25,323 nt of DNA. Origin: JBQTHI01 sp052390035 (GTDB taxonomy: Bacteria; Actinomycetota; Acidimicrobiia; Spongiisociales; ZC4RG35). The notes below the pieces were generated by a model. That model ran no database searches, was not told the origin of the DNA, and saw only the letters and a program-made list of their open reading frames with translations. The stretch is taken from NCBI GenBank assembly GCA_052390035.1, contig JBQTHI010000084.1, positions 1-25,323 of the forward strand, written 5' to 3'. The translations under genes and the position numbers were made by a program. Below, piece by piece: positions 16,260 to 25,113 of this stretch (position 1 is its first letter; every line of letters begins with the position of its first letter).

Positions 16260-16308
16260 GTTCCTGCGTAAAAATCCGCTGCTATGCAGCGGATTTTTAA
16301 GCAGGAAC
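16260..16308. terminator. long bidirectional hairpin terminator
   Basis: The inner stem is AAAAATCCGCTGC (16270-16282) with GCAGCGGATTTTT (16286-16298) around TAT, with A and T runs suited to termination on both strands. Outer arms GTTCCTGC (16260-16267) and GCAGGAAC (16301-16308) extend it after two mismatched positions. It follows the stop of the permease gene (16320) on the minus strand. Confidence 0.88.
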
Positions 16309-16319
16309 AAAGGAACTGG

Positions 16320-18851
16320 CTATTCGTATGCGATGGCCGTCAGGATGTCCTTTTGTGAAGCCCTCCAGGCCGGGATCACCGCAGCAACCACCCCGGCGAA
16401 CCCAGCGGCCCCGATGGCCAGCGCGACCTGACCCCAAGGAATAGAAAGCCGCAGGAACTCGTCGCGGAGGGCTGTTATGACGTCCCAGGCGAAGAAGAGG
16501 CCGAGAGCCATGCCCATGACGGCTCCCAGGAGTGCGATCAAGATCGATTCCCAGGTGATCGATCGGCGGAGCTGGCGGCGGCTCATTCCTAGCGCACGCA
16601 GGAGGCCGATCTCTCGGGTCCTTTCCAGCACGGATAGTGACAGGGTGTTGGTGATGCCGAAAATGGCGATGACCACCGCCACCCCTAACAGACCAAACAC
16701 CAAACGGACCAGTTGGTTGATCTGAGAGGACGCTTGCTGGCGAAATTCCGATTGATCAAGCACCTCAGCACCAACAAACGTGTCGGCGACGGCCACCACC
16801 GCCCTCTTGCCCGCCTCGAGGCCGACACCGTCGGCGAGCTTGAGAAAGATCTGATCGTCGAACTGCTCAGTGAAGTTGGCGGAAAAAGTGGCGAGATCGA
16901 CCATGAGCCCGGCGCCGAGTCCACGGGCGTCGTAAATGGCGGCCACCTCAAACTGCTGATCGCCGGTGCGGGCGAATCGAACCGTGACGGTGTCCCCGAC
17001 AGCCCACCCAAGTTCCTCCGCGGCGCCGCTACGCACGCCGATCGTGCCCGGGCCGACATCGGCCAGCGACCCCTTCTCCACTGTGAAGTCGACCACTCTC
17101 ATGAGCGCTCCCGGGTCTCCGCCAATCAGGAATCGGGTGTCATCTTCGACCTCGACCTGACCTCCTCGCACCGAGGTGGCCAGAGCCACCTCTCCCAACG
17201 CGGCAATACGAGCCGTCAGCTCGGGGGACAGCCGGCTTCCACCGAACCCGGCTGGCGCTACCACCAGGTCGGCCTTGAAACGCTCCTCCAGCAGCCGGGC
17301 GGCGGTGGTCTTGAGGGAGTCGGCCAGCACCAGGGTGAGACCGACCAAAGCCAGACCCACCATCAAAGCCGAGGCGGTGGCAGCCGTGCGTCGGGGACTG
17401 CGGCCAGCATTTTCGACGGCCAGCCTCCCCGGCACTCCGATGCGGCGCAAGGGCGCTCCCACCAGAGACGTCACCGGGCGGGCGACCACGGCCGCCAAGA
17501 TTGCTACTCCCACGAAGATCAGCCCGGCACCAATGCCGACCAGGGTGATGCTCGACACCACCAGCTCGGGCATTTCCTCGATCAGCCCCGCGGCGAGAAT
17601 CAACAATCCGGCGGCGGTCGCAGCCAGCCCGAGGACGCTTCTTCGCCGCAGCGATCCGGCCGCGTCGGGGGCCTGCACCTGACGCAGGGCGGCCACCGGC
17701 GCCACCCGTGAGGCCGAGCGGGCGGGAAGTACTGCCGAGATCAACGTGATCAGCAATCCGGTGGTCAAGCCCACCAGGACCGTCCTCGGTGCCAGTTGGA
17801 GGGGGGCGCTCGGCAGTGCCCCGCCAAACGAGAGCAGTCGTCGAATCAGCTGGGCCAGAAGCACGCCGAGGGAGAGCCCGGCGAGCGAGGCGAGGAGGCC
17901 GACGACCGCAGCTTCCGACAGGACCATGCCTATCACCTGACGGCGGGATGCACCCACCGCCCGCAACATGGCCAGCTCCTGGGTGCGCTGGGCGACGATG
18001 ATCCGGAAGGTGTTCTGGATGAGGAAAGCCGCCACGAAAACGGTCACCCCTCCAAAGACGAGCAGGAAAGTGTTGAGGAACCCGAGCGCATCCTTGAAGG
18101 TGGCGAGCTGCTCTTCGGCGGCGCTCTGGGCCGAAACGGCCTCGGCGCGTTCGGGGAGCATCGGCTCGATCCGGGCGATCATCTCGTCGGTCGACACCTG
18201 ATCGTCCGACTGCACTTCGATGGTGAGCACCTGGTCGGGTAGGCCGAGAACGCTCTGGGCGTCGGCCAGCGGCACATAGACCGAAACCGCGCCACCGAAG
18301 GTGTCGAATCCCTCTAGTCCTGCGGTGCCGGTGACTGTGTAAGTCTGCGGCTCACCGACTCCGATCACCTGGATCTGCTCGCCATCGGCCACCTCGTAGC
18401 GGGCGGCGGTAGCCGGATCGAGCGCAGCTTCACCAGGCGAGTCGGGTTCTTCGCCCGAGCGGACCCCGAAAGTGGCGATCAACTTCGGCCAGCTGACGAT
18501 GAACGAAGGTGCCTGTCCGCTGTGAACCGCTTCGCCGTCGATGGCCACCTGAGCGAATCCGAAGAGACTGCCGGCGGCGGCGTCCACGCCCGCGACCGCC
18601 GCCACCTCTTCAACCCGGGAGTCCGGGAGCGGCTTTCCCTGAGTGAAAGCGAGGTCGTCGTCGACAATCGGGCGAACCTGTATGTCGAAGCCGGCCAGGG
18701 TGGCGCCAAACAGGTCGTCGAAAGCCTTCCCCAGACTGTCGGTGAACATGAAGCTGGCTGCGACCAGGCCCACACCTAGGGCGATGGCGAGCGCCGAGAG
18801 GGCGAAGCGAAGCCGGTGACCGATCAGGCCTTTCCAGGTGGCGCGAAACAA
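16320..18851 (-). CDS. FtsX-like ABC transporter permease
   Basis: This 843-residue permease has two FtsX-like halves. An N-terminal helix (~14-36) precedes a large extracytoplasmic region (~40-260). Membrane helices follow around 265-290, 310-345 and 355-380, with additional helices near 405-470, then a second soluble region (~510-690) and C-terminal helices near 715-740, 765-790 and 810-830. This architecture belongs to the LolCE/MacB-like group that extracts or exports lipids, peptides or drugs. The TTG start at 18851 is one base after the ATPase gene stop with GGAG 7 nt upstream, so the two form a transporter. The substrate is unknown. A terminator follows. Confidence 0.93.
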   Translation of the reverse strand: MFRATWKGLIGHRLRFALSALAIALGVGLVAASFMFTDSLGKAFDDLFGATLAGFDIQVRPIVDDDLAFTQGKPLPDSRVEEVAAVAGVDAAAGSLFGFAQVAIDGEAVHSGQAPSFIVSWPKLIATFGVRSGEEPDSPGEAALDPATAARYEVADGEQIQVIGVGEPQTYTVTGTAGLEGFDTFGGAVSVYVPLADAQSVLGLPDQVLTIEVQSDDQVSTDEMIARIEPMLPERAEAVSAQSAAEEQLATFKDALGFLNTFLLVFGGVTVFVAAFLIQNTFRIIVAQRTQELAMLRAVGASRRQVIGMVLSEAAVVGLLASLAGLSLGVLLAQLIRRLLSFGGALPSAPLQLAPRTVLVGLTTGLLITLISAVLPARSASRVAPVAALRQVQAPDAAGSLRRRSVLGLAATAAGLLILAAGLIEEMPELVVSSITLVGIGAGLIFVGVAILAAVVARPVTSLVGAPLRRIGVPGRLAVENAGRSPRRTAATASALMVGLALVGLTLVLADSLKTTAARLLEERFKADLVVAPAGFGGSRLSPELTARIAALGEVALATSVRGGQVEVEDDTRFLIGGDPGALMRVVDFTVEKGSLADVGPGTIGVRSGAAEELGWAVGDTVTVRFARTGDQQFEVAAIYDARGLGAGLMVDLATFSANFTEQFDDQIFLKLADGVGLEAGKRAVVAVADTFVGAEVLDQSEFRQQASSQINQLVRLVFGLLGVAVVIAIFGITNTLSLSVLERTREIGLLRALGMSRRQLRRSITWESILIALLGAVMGMALGLFFAWDVITALRDEFLRLSIPWGQVALAIGAAGFAGVVAAVIPAWRASQKDILTAIAYE

Positions 18852-18852
18852 G

Positions 18853-19608
18853 TCAAGGCTCCAGGCTTTTTACCCGGTCGAGCACCCTCTCGGCCGACGG
18901 GGAGGTCAACTCGTCGACCACTCGCCCATCGGCAAGGAAAACCACCCGGTCGGAATAGGCGGCGGCGGCGGCGTCGTGGGTGACCAAGACGATCGTCTGC
19001 TCGAACTCGTCGGCTGCCCGTCGAAGGAATCCGAGGAGTTGCTGGCCGGATCTGGAATCGAGGTTGCCGGATGGCTCATCGGCGAAAACCAGGTCCGGGC
19101 GGGTGATCAGCGCCCTGGCCGCTGCCACCCGCTGCTGCTGGCCCCCCGACAGCTGACTGGGGCGGTGGGTGAGGCGGTCGCCGAGATGAAGGGTGTCGAC
19201 GACGTTGTCGAGCCACCCGTCGTCCGGCTTGCGACCGGCGATGGTGATCGGTAGGACGATGTTTTCGGCGGCGGTGAGGGTAGGAATGAGATTGAAGGCC
19301 TGGAATATGAAACCGACCCGGTCGCGTCGGAGGCGGGTCAGTTCGGCATCGTCAAGGGTTGAGAGATCGGTCTGGCCAACGAACACCTGGCCGCTGGTCA
19401 GGGTGTCGAGGCCGGCGAGGCAGTGGAGCAGAGTCGACTTGCCCGAACCGGAGGCTCCCATGATGGCGGTGAACTCCCCGCGGCCGATCTCGAGGTCGAT
19501 CCCATCGAGCGCCCTGACCGCCGTCGAGCCCTCCCCGTAGACCTTGACCGCCCGCACCGCCCGGGCGGCAAGATGGTTTTCCTCGCTTTGGCGCGTGACT
19601 CTGCTCAT
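18853..19608 (-). CDS. LolD/MacB-type ABC transporter ATP-binding protein
   Basis: This 251-residue ATPase has Walker A GASGSGKST (51-59), Q-loop FQAFNLIP (~102-109), signature LSGGQQQR (153-160), Walker B LVFADEP (173-179) and the switch His in VTHD. The spacing, the IMGASGSGKSTLL context and the FtsX-like partner define the MacB/LolD type. It is 33 bp after the aldehyde dehydrogenase gene and one base before the permease gene. The start ATG at 19608 has only a weak Shine-Dalgarno. Apparent membership in the polyamine operon could reflect co-transcription rather than shared function. Confidence 0.96.
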   Translation of the reverse strand: MSRVTRQSEENHLAARAVRAVKVYGEGSTAVRALDGIDLEIGRGEFTAIMGASGSGKSTLLHCLAGLDTLTSGQVFVGQTDLSTLDDAELTRLRRDRVGFIFQAFNLIPTLTAAENIVLPITIAGRKPDDGWLDNVVDTLHLGDRLTHRPSQLSGGQQQRVAAARALITRPDLVFADEPSGNLDSRSGQQLLGFLRRAADEFEQTIVLVTHDAAAAAYSDRVVFLADGRVVDELTSPSAERVLDRVKSLEP

Positions 19609-19641
19609 CCGCGGTCGATCGTACGCGCCGGAACGGGCTAT

Positions 19642-21084
19642 TCAGGCATGCTTGATCATGACGTGTTTGGTGATCGTGTAGTCGAGCACCGCTTCCTCGG
19701 ACAGGTCTTTCCCGAACCCCGACTGTTTGAACCCGCCGTGGGGGGCCTCGGCGGCGAGCGGAATATGGTCGTTGATCCAAACGGTGCCGAACTCCAAGGC
19801 GGAAGCCGTGCGCAAAGCCCGGCCGATGTCTTTGGTCCATACCGAGGCCGCCAGCCCGTACAGCACGTCGTTGCCGAGGCGGATCGCTTCCTCCTCGCCG
19901 TTGAAGGGGAGCACGACCAGCACCGGCCCGAACACCTCCTGTTGTACGATCTCCGAACTCTGACCGGCGTCGACGATGACCGTGGGCGAGTAGAAGTAGC
20001 CACGGTCGAGACCATCGGGCACCCTTCCCCCGGTGATCACCTTGGCCCCGGCCGCCTTCGCCCGGTCGACGAAGCCCATTACCCGCTCGCGCTGGGTGGC
20101 AGAGATCAGCGGTCCCATGAAGGTGTCCTCGCTCCAGGGATCGCCCACTTTGGTTGATTCGAAGGCTTCGACGAGGACGTCTACCACTTCGTCCACTCGG
20201 TTAGAGGCCGCGTAGACCCGGGCAGCCGCCGTGCAGTCTTGACCGGCATTGAACAGGGCGCCGATCTGGGCGGCGCCGGCGACCGCCGAAAGGTCGGCGT
20301 CTTCGAACACGATGAAAGGCGCCTTGCCTCCCAACTCGAGATGGACCCGCTTGAGGGTGTCGGCCGCCGTCTTCATCACCTTCTTGCCGGTGTTGGTTGA
20401 CCCGGTCAGCGACACCATCCGGAGATCGGGATGCTCCACCAGCGCCTGCCCGGTGTCGTTGCCGCCGGTAACGACGTTGAGCACGCCGTCGGGGATGCCG
20501 GCTTCCTTAGCCAGCTCTCCGAGCATCAGAGCGGTACGAGGAGTCCCCGGCGCCGGTTTGAGCACGGTGGTGCAACCGGCGGAGAGGGCGGGGCCGATCT
20601 TCCATATCGCCATCGCCAGCGGGTAGTTCCAGGGGGCGATCTGACCGACCGGTCCGACGGGCTCCCGTCGAAGCATCGAGGTGTAACCGGTGAGGAAGTC
20701 GCCGGCGGCGCTGCCGGCGATGTTGCGGGCCGCGGCGGCAAAGAAACGGAGGTTGTCAACCGCCATCGGCAGATCGGCGCCCAATGAGGTGCCGGCAAAG
20801 GGCTTGCCGGTGTCCTCTGACTCGATTCGTGCGAACTCATCGGATCGTTGTTCGAGATGATCCGCCATCCGGTGGAGGGCGAGGCCCCGAACACCCGGGC
20901 TGAGCTTGGACCACCGGCCGTCGAAAAAGGCCCGATTGGCCGCCTGCACGGCGTTATCGATGTCCGCCGCGCTTCCATCGACGACCGAGTCAACAATCTC
21001 GCCGGTCGCCGGGTTCTCTACCTTCAGATCACCACCGCCGTTGGTGGCCGTCCAATGACCATCGATCCAAAGCTGGTGGCCCAT
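19642..21084 (-). CDS. patD: gamma-aminobutyraldehyde dehydrogenase
   Basis: This 480-residue NAD+-dependent aldehyde dehydrogenase converts 4-aminobutanal, formed from putrescine, to GABA. Catalytic residues are Cys284 in NAGQDCTAA, Glu250 in LELGGKAP, Asn153 in PWNYP and Lys176 in LKPAP. The N-A-G-Q-D-C-T motif and the C-terminal WINDHIPL and HGGFKQSGFGKD segments resemble E. coli PatD/YdcW more than generic betaine aldehyde dehydrogenases. It is 25 bp after the second permease gene of the ABC importer, with GGAG 6 nt before the ATG. This matches ydcSTUV-patD synteny and supports the call. Confidence 0.93.
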   Translation of the reverse strand: MGHQLWIDGHWTATNGGGDLKVENPATGEIVDSVVDGSAADIDNAVQAANRAFFDGRWSKLSPGVRGLALHRMADHLEQRSDEFARIESEDTGKPFAGTSLGADLPMAVDNLRFFAAAARNIAGSAAGDFLTGYTSMLRREPVGPVGQIAPWNYPLAMAIWKIGPALSAGCTTVLKPAPGTPRTALMLGELAKEAGIPDGVLNVVTGGNDTGQALVEHPDLRMVSLTGSTNTGKKVMKTAADTLKRVHLELGGKAPFIVFEDADLSAVAGAAQIGALFNAGQDCTAAARVYAASNRVDEVVDVLVEAFESTKVGDPWSEDTFMGPLISATQRERVMGFVDRAKAAGAKVITGGRVPDGLDRGYFYSPTVIVDAGQSSEIVQQEVFGPVLVVLPFNGEEEAIRLGNDVLYGLAASVWTKDIGRALRTASALEFGTVWINDHIPLAAEAPHGGFKQSGFGKDLSEEAVLDYTITKHVMIKHA

Positions 21085-21109
21085 TGCTGCTCCTCTCTTT
21101 TTTGGCTAA

Positions 21110-21892
21110 CTAGGTCTCGTCGGCCCGGCGGGCAAACCGCTGGCTGAGGATGATCGGAACGAAGGTGACCAGAACCACCAGCACGGCGACGACGTTGGTG
21201 ACCGGACGCTGGCGGGGTCTCACCAACGAGGAGAAGATCCAAATCGGCAACGTTTGCTGCTGGCCTGATGTGAAGGTGGTAACGATGATCTCGTCGAAGG
21301 ACAACGCGAAGGCCAGCATTCCTCCCGTCACCAGGGCCGGCGACAGCTGCGCCAGCAGAACATGACGAAAGGTCTGCCACCCGTTGGCCCCCAGGTCCAT
21401 CGACGCCTCCAGCATCGACGGTGAGGTTCGCCGCATTCGAGCGATGACGTTGTTAAAGGCTACAGCAACGCAGAAGGTGGCATGGCCGACAACCAAGGTC
21501 CAGAAAGAGAATGGCAAGTCGGCCAGATTGATGGCCGAGCGAAGAGCGATACCGGTGATGATGCCCGGCAGGGCGATCGGCAACACGATGATCAGCGATA
21601 GTGTTTCGCGCCCGAAAAAACGGGAGCGCCAAATGGCTCCCGCGGCCAGCGTGCCAAGCACGAGGGCGATAACCGTGGCGACCAGCGCCACCCCGAGCGA
21701 GAGGCTGAGCGCCTCCCGAATATCGGAGTTACGGGCGGCGACGCCGAACCAGCGGGTCGTTAGTCCTGGCGGGGGAAACTGAAAACTCGCCTCCTCGGTG
21801 GTGAAGGCATAGAGGATGACAAGAAGGATGGGCACGTGGAGAAAGGCGAGGACGAAACCCGCCGCCCAAGCCACACCTCTTCCGCCCTTCAT
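21110..21892 (-). CDS. ydcV: putrescine-type ABC transporter permease (YdcV/PotC-like)
   Basis: This 260-residue permease has six predicted membrane helices. The binding-protein-dependent permease EAA loop lies in the second half (EASMDLGANGWQTFRHVLLAQLSP), where it contacts the ATPase. The start at 21892 is the ATG that overlaps the stop of the first permease gene in TGATG; a GAGG lies ~8 nt upstream, which I prefer over the in-frame TTG three bases earlier. It forms the channel with the upstream permease. The substrate is inferred from the YdcS-like binding protein and PatD. The Pot system is the alternative name. Confidence 0.93.
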   Translation of the reverse strand: MKGGRGVAWAAGFVLAFLHVPILLVILYAFTTEEASFQFPPPGLTTRWFGVAARNSDIREALSLSLGVALVATVIALVLGTLAAGAIWRSRFFGRETLSLIIVLPIALPGIITGIALRSAINLADLPFSFWTLVVGHATFCVAVAFNNVIARMRRTSPSMLEASMDLGANGWQTFRHVLLAQLSPALVTGGMLAFALSFDEIIVTTFTSGQQQTLPIWIFSSLVRPRQRPVTNVVAVLVVLVTFVPIILSQRFARRADET

Positions 21893-22824
21893 CAAATCGC
21901 CTCGAAAGCGCCCATCTTGCGGGCGATGGTGAGATAGAGCGCCATGATGGCGATCGGCACGAACGAAAAAGCGGCGGCCAATGGAAGGTTACCGGCCACC
22001 CCCTGCTGGCTGTAAATGGCCAGGCCGATGAAGGGGCTGGAGTCGCCGATTACGGTCGGGATGATGTAATCACCCAAGGTGAGCGAAAAGGTGAATATTG
22101 AGCCGGCCGCCACACCCGGGATGGCGAGCGGCCACACGACCTTGCGGAAGGTTGTCGCCGGCCTGGCCCCCAGGTCAGCGGAGGCCTCCAGGTAAGAGCG
22201 GGGGACGCGTTCCAGCGCAGTTTGGATCGGGAGGATCATGTACGGCAGCCAGATGTAGGTGAAGACCACGAACTGGCCGAGATACGAAACCGACAGCGAA
22301 GGCCCACCGACGACTGGCAAATCAAGGACCCCCTGAAGAACTCCTCCCAGGCCGAGCCTGGAAAGGAACCAGTTGATGATTCCCTCGGCGGCGAGGATCA
22401 GCTTCCAGGCGTAGACCCGAACGAGGTACGACGACCAGAGCGGGAGCAGGATCCCGAGTACCAATAAGGATTTGGTGCGGGGGTTGGCGTACCTGGCGAC
22501 GAAATAGGCCAGCGGCAACGCCAGGGCTACGGAGGTGACGGTTACCGCCGCCGCCATCCCAGCCGTTCGCCCGACGACCGCCATGTTGGCTGCCGTGAAC
22601 AGCTCGCGCCAGGTAGCCAGGGTGGGACTCCGGTCGATGGTCCCGGCGAAGCTGTCGAGCCTGAAAAAGCTCTGGGTGAGAAGGGAGAGGAGGGATCCGC
22701 CGTACACGCCGATCAGCCAGACCACCGGGACGGCCAGGAGCAATGCGAGGCGGAGGCGAGGGCGACGATAAAGCGCGGCGGAAAGCCGTCGAAGCCGACT
22801 ATCCGTGACGCTGTTGGTAGTCAT
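21892..22824 (-). CDS. ydcU: putrescine-type ABC transporter permease (YdcU/PotB-like)
   Basis: This 310-residue permease starts MTTNSVTDSR and has a cytoplasmic N-terminal segment before the first helix (~27-50). Five more helices follow, with the EAA loop EASADLGARPATTFRKVVWPLAIPG near residues 212-236. It resembles PotB/YdcU permeases for spermidine and putrescine. It starts 49 bp after the binding-protein stop, across a 12-bp hairpin, and its stop overlaps the next permease start. The two permeases are thus stoichiometrically linked, while the binding protein can be made in excess. Confidence 0.93.
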   Translation of the reverse strand: MTTNSVTDSRLRRLSAALYRRPRLRLALLLAVPVVWLIGVYGGSLLSLLTQSFFRLDSFAGTIDRSPTLATWRELFTAANMAVVGRTAGMAAAVTVTSVALALPLAYFVARYANPRTKSLLVLGILLPLWSSYLVRVYAWKLILAAEGIINWFLSRLGLGGVLQGVLDLPVVGGPSLSVSYLGQFVVFTYIWLPYMILPIQTALERVPRSYLEASADLGARPATTFRKVVWPLAIPGVAAGSIFTFSLTLGDYIIPTVIGDSSPFIGLAIYSQQGVAGNLPLAAAFSFVPIAIMALYLTIARKMGAFEAI

Positions 22825-22833
22825 TTGTCAAGA

Positions 22834-22861
22834 GTGGGGAGGAGGGCATCCTCCTCCCCAC
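22834..22861 (-). terminator. intercistronic hairpin between binding-protein and permease genes
   Basis: GTGGGGAGGAGG (22834-22845) pairs perfectly with CCTCCTCCCCAC (22850-22861) around a 4-nt loop. It lies 12 bp after the binding-protein stop and 9 bp before the first permease start. The absence of a T-run suggests partial termination or protection of the upstream mRNA rather than full termination. Confidence 0.7.
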
Positions 22862-22873
22862 CATCGTTGCTGT

Positions 22874-24040
22874 TTACCGGCCACCGATCACGGCCAAATA
22901 GTCGGTGACCCATTTGTAGTAAGGAACGCAGGTGCCGCCCGCCCCGCTGCAGTCCTCCGTCGGGGTCCGCCAGAAGTTGATCTTGTCGAAGTTCTCAAGC
23001 CCGTTGGTCGTGCACCCCTCGGGACCCAACAGGGCGCTCATGTCACAAGCCGCCGGCACCGCCGGTACCGAACCGAACCAGGCGGCCAGGTCGCCCTGGA
23101 TGCCGTCGGTGATGGAGTGGTTCAGCCATCGATAGGCGCAATTGGGATGGGGCGCCTCGGCATGCAACATCGTCGTGTCAGCCCACCCCGTTGCCCCCTC
23201 TTTAGGGACGACGCTTGAGACCGGTTCCCCGGCCGCCTGGAGAATGTTGACCTGGAACGGCCAACTCGAGGATGCCACCACACCCTCGTTGGTGAAGTCG
23301 TCGATCTGGATGAAGGCATCATGCCAATAGCGGCCGACCAACTCGCGTTGTTGGCGAAGCAGATCGAGGGCGTCGTTGTATTGTTCATCGTTGAGCGCAT
23401 AGGGATTCGCCACCCCCAGATACAGGGCGGCGTCGGCGACGTAGATGGGCCCGTCGTACGCCTGGATCCTGCCGGCGTTGGAGTTGCCGTCAGGCAACGT
23501 CTGCTCTTCGAAAACCACGCTCCACGAGTCCGGGGCGGTGGCTCCGAATACCTCGGTGTTATAAGCGAGGACGTTGGCGCCCCACTGGTAGGGCACGCCG
23601 TAGTGCTTGCCATCGACGGTATGCCAGGGGGCATCCTGGAGCCTGGGATCGACTCGGTCCCAGCCTTCGATCAAGTCGATGTTGACCTCCTGGACGGTCC
23701 CTCCGGCGATCAGCCGGATGCTCGAGTCTCCCGACGCCGTGACCAGGTCGTATTCGGTCGAGCCGGTCATCAGCGCCACCATCTCGTCGGATGTGCCGGC
23801 GGTCTTGACGTTGACCTGGCAACCGGTGTCGGTCTCGAACTGAGTAACCCAGTCGTAAGCCGGATCGGTCGATCCGTCTTCTATGTACCCGGCCCAGGCG
23901 ACGATGTTGACCTGCCCCTCACCCTCCCCGATCTCGGTGGGAAGGGCCGACCCTTGCTCGTCTCCTCCGCCGGCGCCTCCCCCACAGGCGGCGGCCACCA
24001 ACACCATGACTCCCACCCACCCGATCAGCTTCGATCGCAT
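22874..24040 (-). CDS. ydcS: putrescine-type ABC transporter substrate-binding lipoprotein (YdcS-like)
   Basis: This 388-residue extracytoplasmic solute-binding protein starts with a lipoprotein signal (KLIGWVGVMVLVAAAC; Cys ~ residue 19) and a Gly-rich linker. Family-diagnostic blocks resemble E. coli YdcS: IVAWAGYIEDG, YDWVTQFETDTGCQVNVKT, TSDEMVALM, YDLVTASGDSS, GPIYVADAALYL, GATGWADTTMLH and NCAYRWLN. E. coli YdcS is linked to putrescine uptake and has also been reported to have polyhydroxybutyrate synthase activity; whether this one does is untested. The ATG at 24040 has AGGAGG at ideal spacing and gives the clean signal peptide, so the upstream in-frame start was rejected. It is 20 bp after the ATPase gene. 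Confidence 0.95.
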   Translation of the reverse strand: MRSKLIGWVGVMVLVAAACGGGAGGGDEQGSALPTEIGEGEGQVNIVAWAGYIEDGSTDPAYDWVTQFETDTGCQVNVKTAGTSDEMVALMTGSTEYDLVTASGDSSIRLIAGGTVQEVNIDLIEGWDRVDPRLQDAPWHTVDGKHYGVPYQWGANVLAYNTEVFGATAPDSWSVVFEEQTLPDGNSNAGRIQAYDGPIYVADAALYLGVANPYALNDEQYNDALDLLRQQRELVGRYWHDAFIQIDDFTNEGVVASSSWPFQVNILQAAGEPVSSVVPKEGATGWADTTMLHAEAPHPNCAYRWLNHSITDGIQGDLAAWFGSVPAVPAACDMSALLGPEGCTTNGLENFDKINFWRTPTEDCSGAGGTCVPYYKWVTDYLAVIGGR

Positions 24041-24060
24041 GTGGTTTCTTCCTCCTCTTC

Positions 24061-25113
24061 TCACTCGTTGGCACCGGCGAGAGCCGGTTCCGGTTGACTC
24101 GTCATGGCCAGGGGCCGCGACGACTCCTCGTTCCAGCTGAGCTGAACCATCTGGCCGGGGGTGGTCGCCAGCGTGCCTCCAGAGGCCAGAGTGACCACCA
24201 CCAGCTCGCCTTTGGGCACCGCCACCCGCAATCGGTTGAAGGCCCCCAAATAGACGGCCTCAGTGACCGTCCCTTCGACCATGTGGGTTCCTGGTAGGAG
24301 GGCAGTCCCGGCGGCGTGGATCGAAATCTTCTCCGGACGCACGGTAAACCCCTCGGGGTGACCGGTGATCAGGGTGGCCAACTCGCCGTCGATGATGTTG
24401 GAGACACCAACGAATCCCGCCACGAAGGCGTTCGCCGGGCCTTCGTAGACCTCCGCCGGCGTACCTACCTGTTCGACCCGGCCGTGGTTGAAGACGGCTA
24501 TGCGGTCGCTCATGGTGAGGGCCTCTTCCTGGTCGTGGGTCACAAAGATGAAGGTGATACCGACCTCCCGCTGAAGCGCCTTCAACTCGATCTGCATTTG
24601 CTGGCGGAGCTTGAGGTCGAGGGCGCCTAACGGCTCGTCGAGCAACAACACCGAAGGTCGGTTCACCAAGGCTCTGGCCAGGGCTACCCGCTGGCGCTGA
24701 CCACCCGACAGCTGGGCCGGTTTGCGCCCGCCAAACCCCTCCAGGCGGACTAGCGCCAAAGCCTCCTCGACCCGCGGCTTCAGTTCTGACTCGGCGACCC
24801 TCTTCACCATCAGCCCGTAACCGATGTTGGCAGCAACGGTCATGTGGGGAAAGAGGGCGTAGTCCTGAAAGACCGTGTTGACGTCGCGGTGATACGGGGG
24901 AAGCCCGGAGACATCCACCCCGTGGAGCAGTATCCGCCCTGAGGAAGGTATCTCGAACCCGGCGATCATTCGCAGACAGGTGGTTTTGCCGGACCCCGAG
25001 GGTCCCAGCATCGAGAAGAACTCACCGTCGGCAATGTCCAGATCGACTCGGTCTGCGGCGGTAACCGAGTCGAAGCGTTTGGAGACCTTGTGAAAGGCAA
25101 CGGCCTGGGTCAT
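24061..25113 (-). CDS. ydcT: putrescine-type ABC transporter ATP-binding protein (YdcT/PotA-like)
   Basis: This 350-residue ATPase has Walker A GPSGSGKTT (37-45), Q-loop VFQDYALFPH (81-90), signature LSGGQRQR (135-142), Walker B VLLLDEP (155-161) and switch His in VTHDQEEAL. A C-terminal TOBE-type regulatory domain follows from ~265 (FTVRPEKISIH and VEGTVTEAVYLG). This is the PotA/YdcT layout. It is the first gene of the operon. In E. coli the binding protein comes first, so gene order is rearranged. No convincing Shine-Dalgarno precedes the ATG at 25113; translation may be leaderless. Confidence 0.95.
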   Translation of the reverse strand: MTQAVAFHKVSKRFDSVTAADRVDLDIADGEFFSMLGPSGSGKTTCLRMIAGFEIPSSGRILLHGVDVSGLPPYHRDVNTVFQDYALFPHMTVAANIGYGLMVKRVAESELKPRVEEALALVRLEGFGGRKPAQLSGGQRQRVALARALVNRPSVLLLDEPLGALDLKLRQQMQIELKALQREVGITFIFVTHDQEEALTMSDRIAVFNHGRVEQVGTPAEVYEGPANAFVAGFVGVSNIIDGELATLITGHPEGFTVRPEKISIHAAGTALLPGTHMVEGTVTEAVYLGAFNRLRVAVPKGELVVVTLASGGTLATTPGQMVQLSWNEESSRPLAMTSQPEPALAGANE

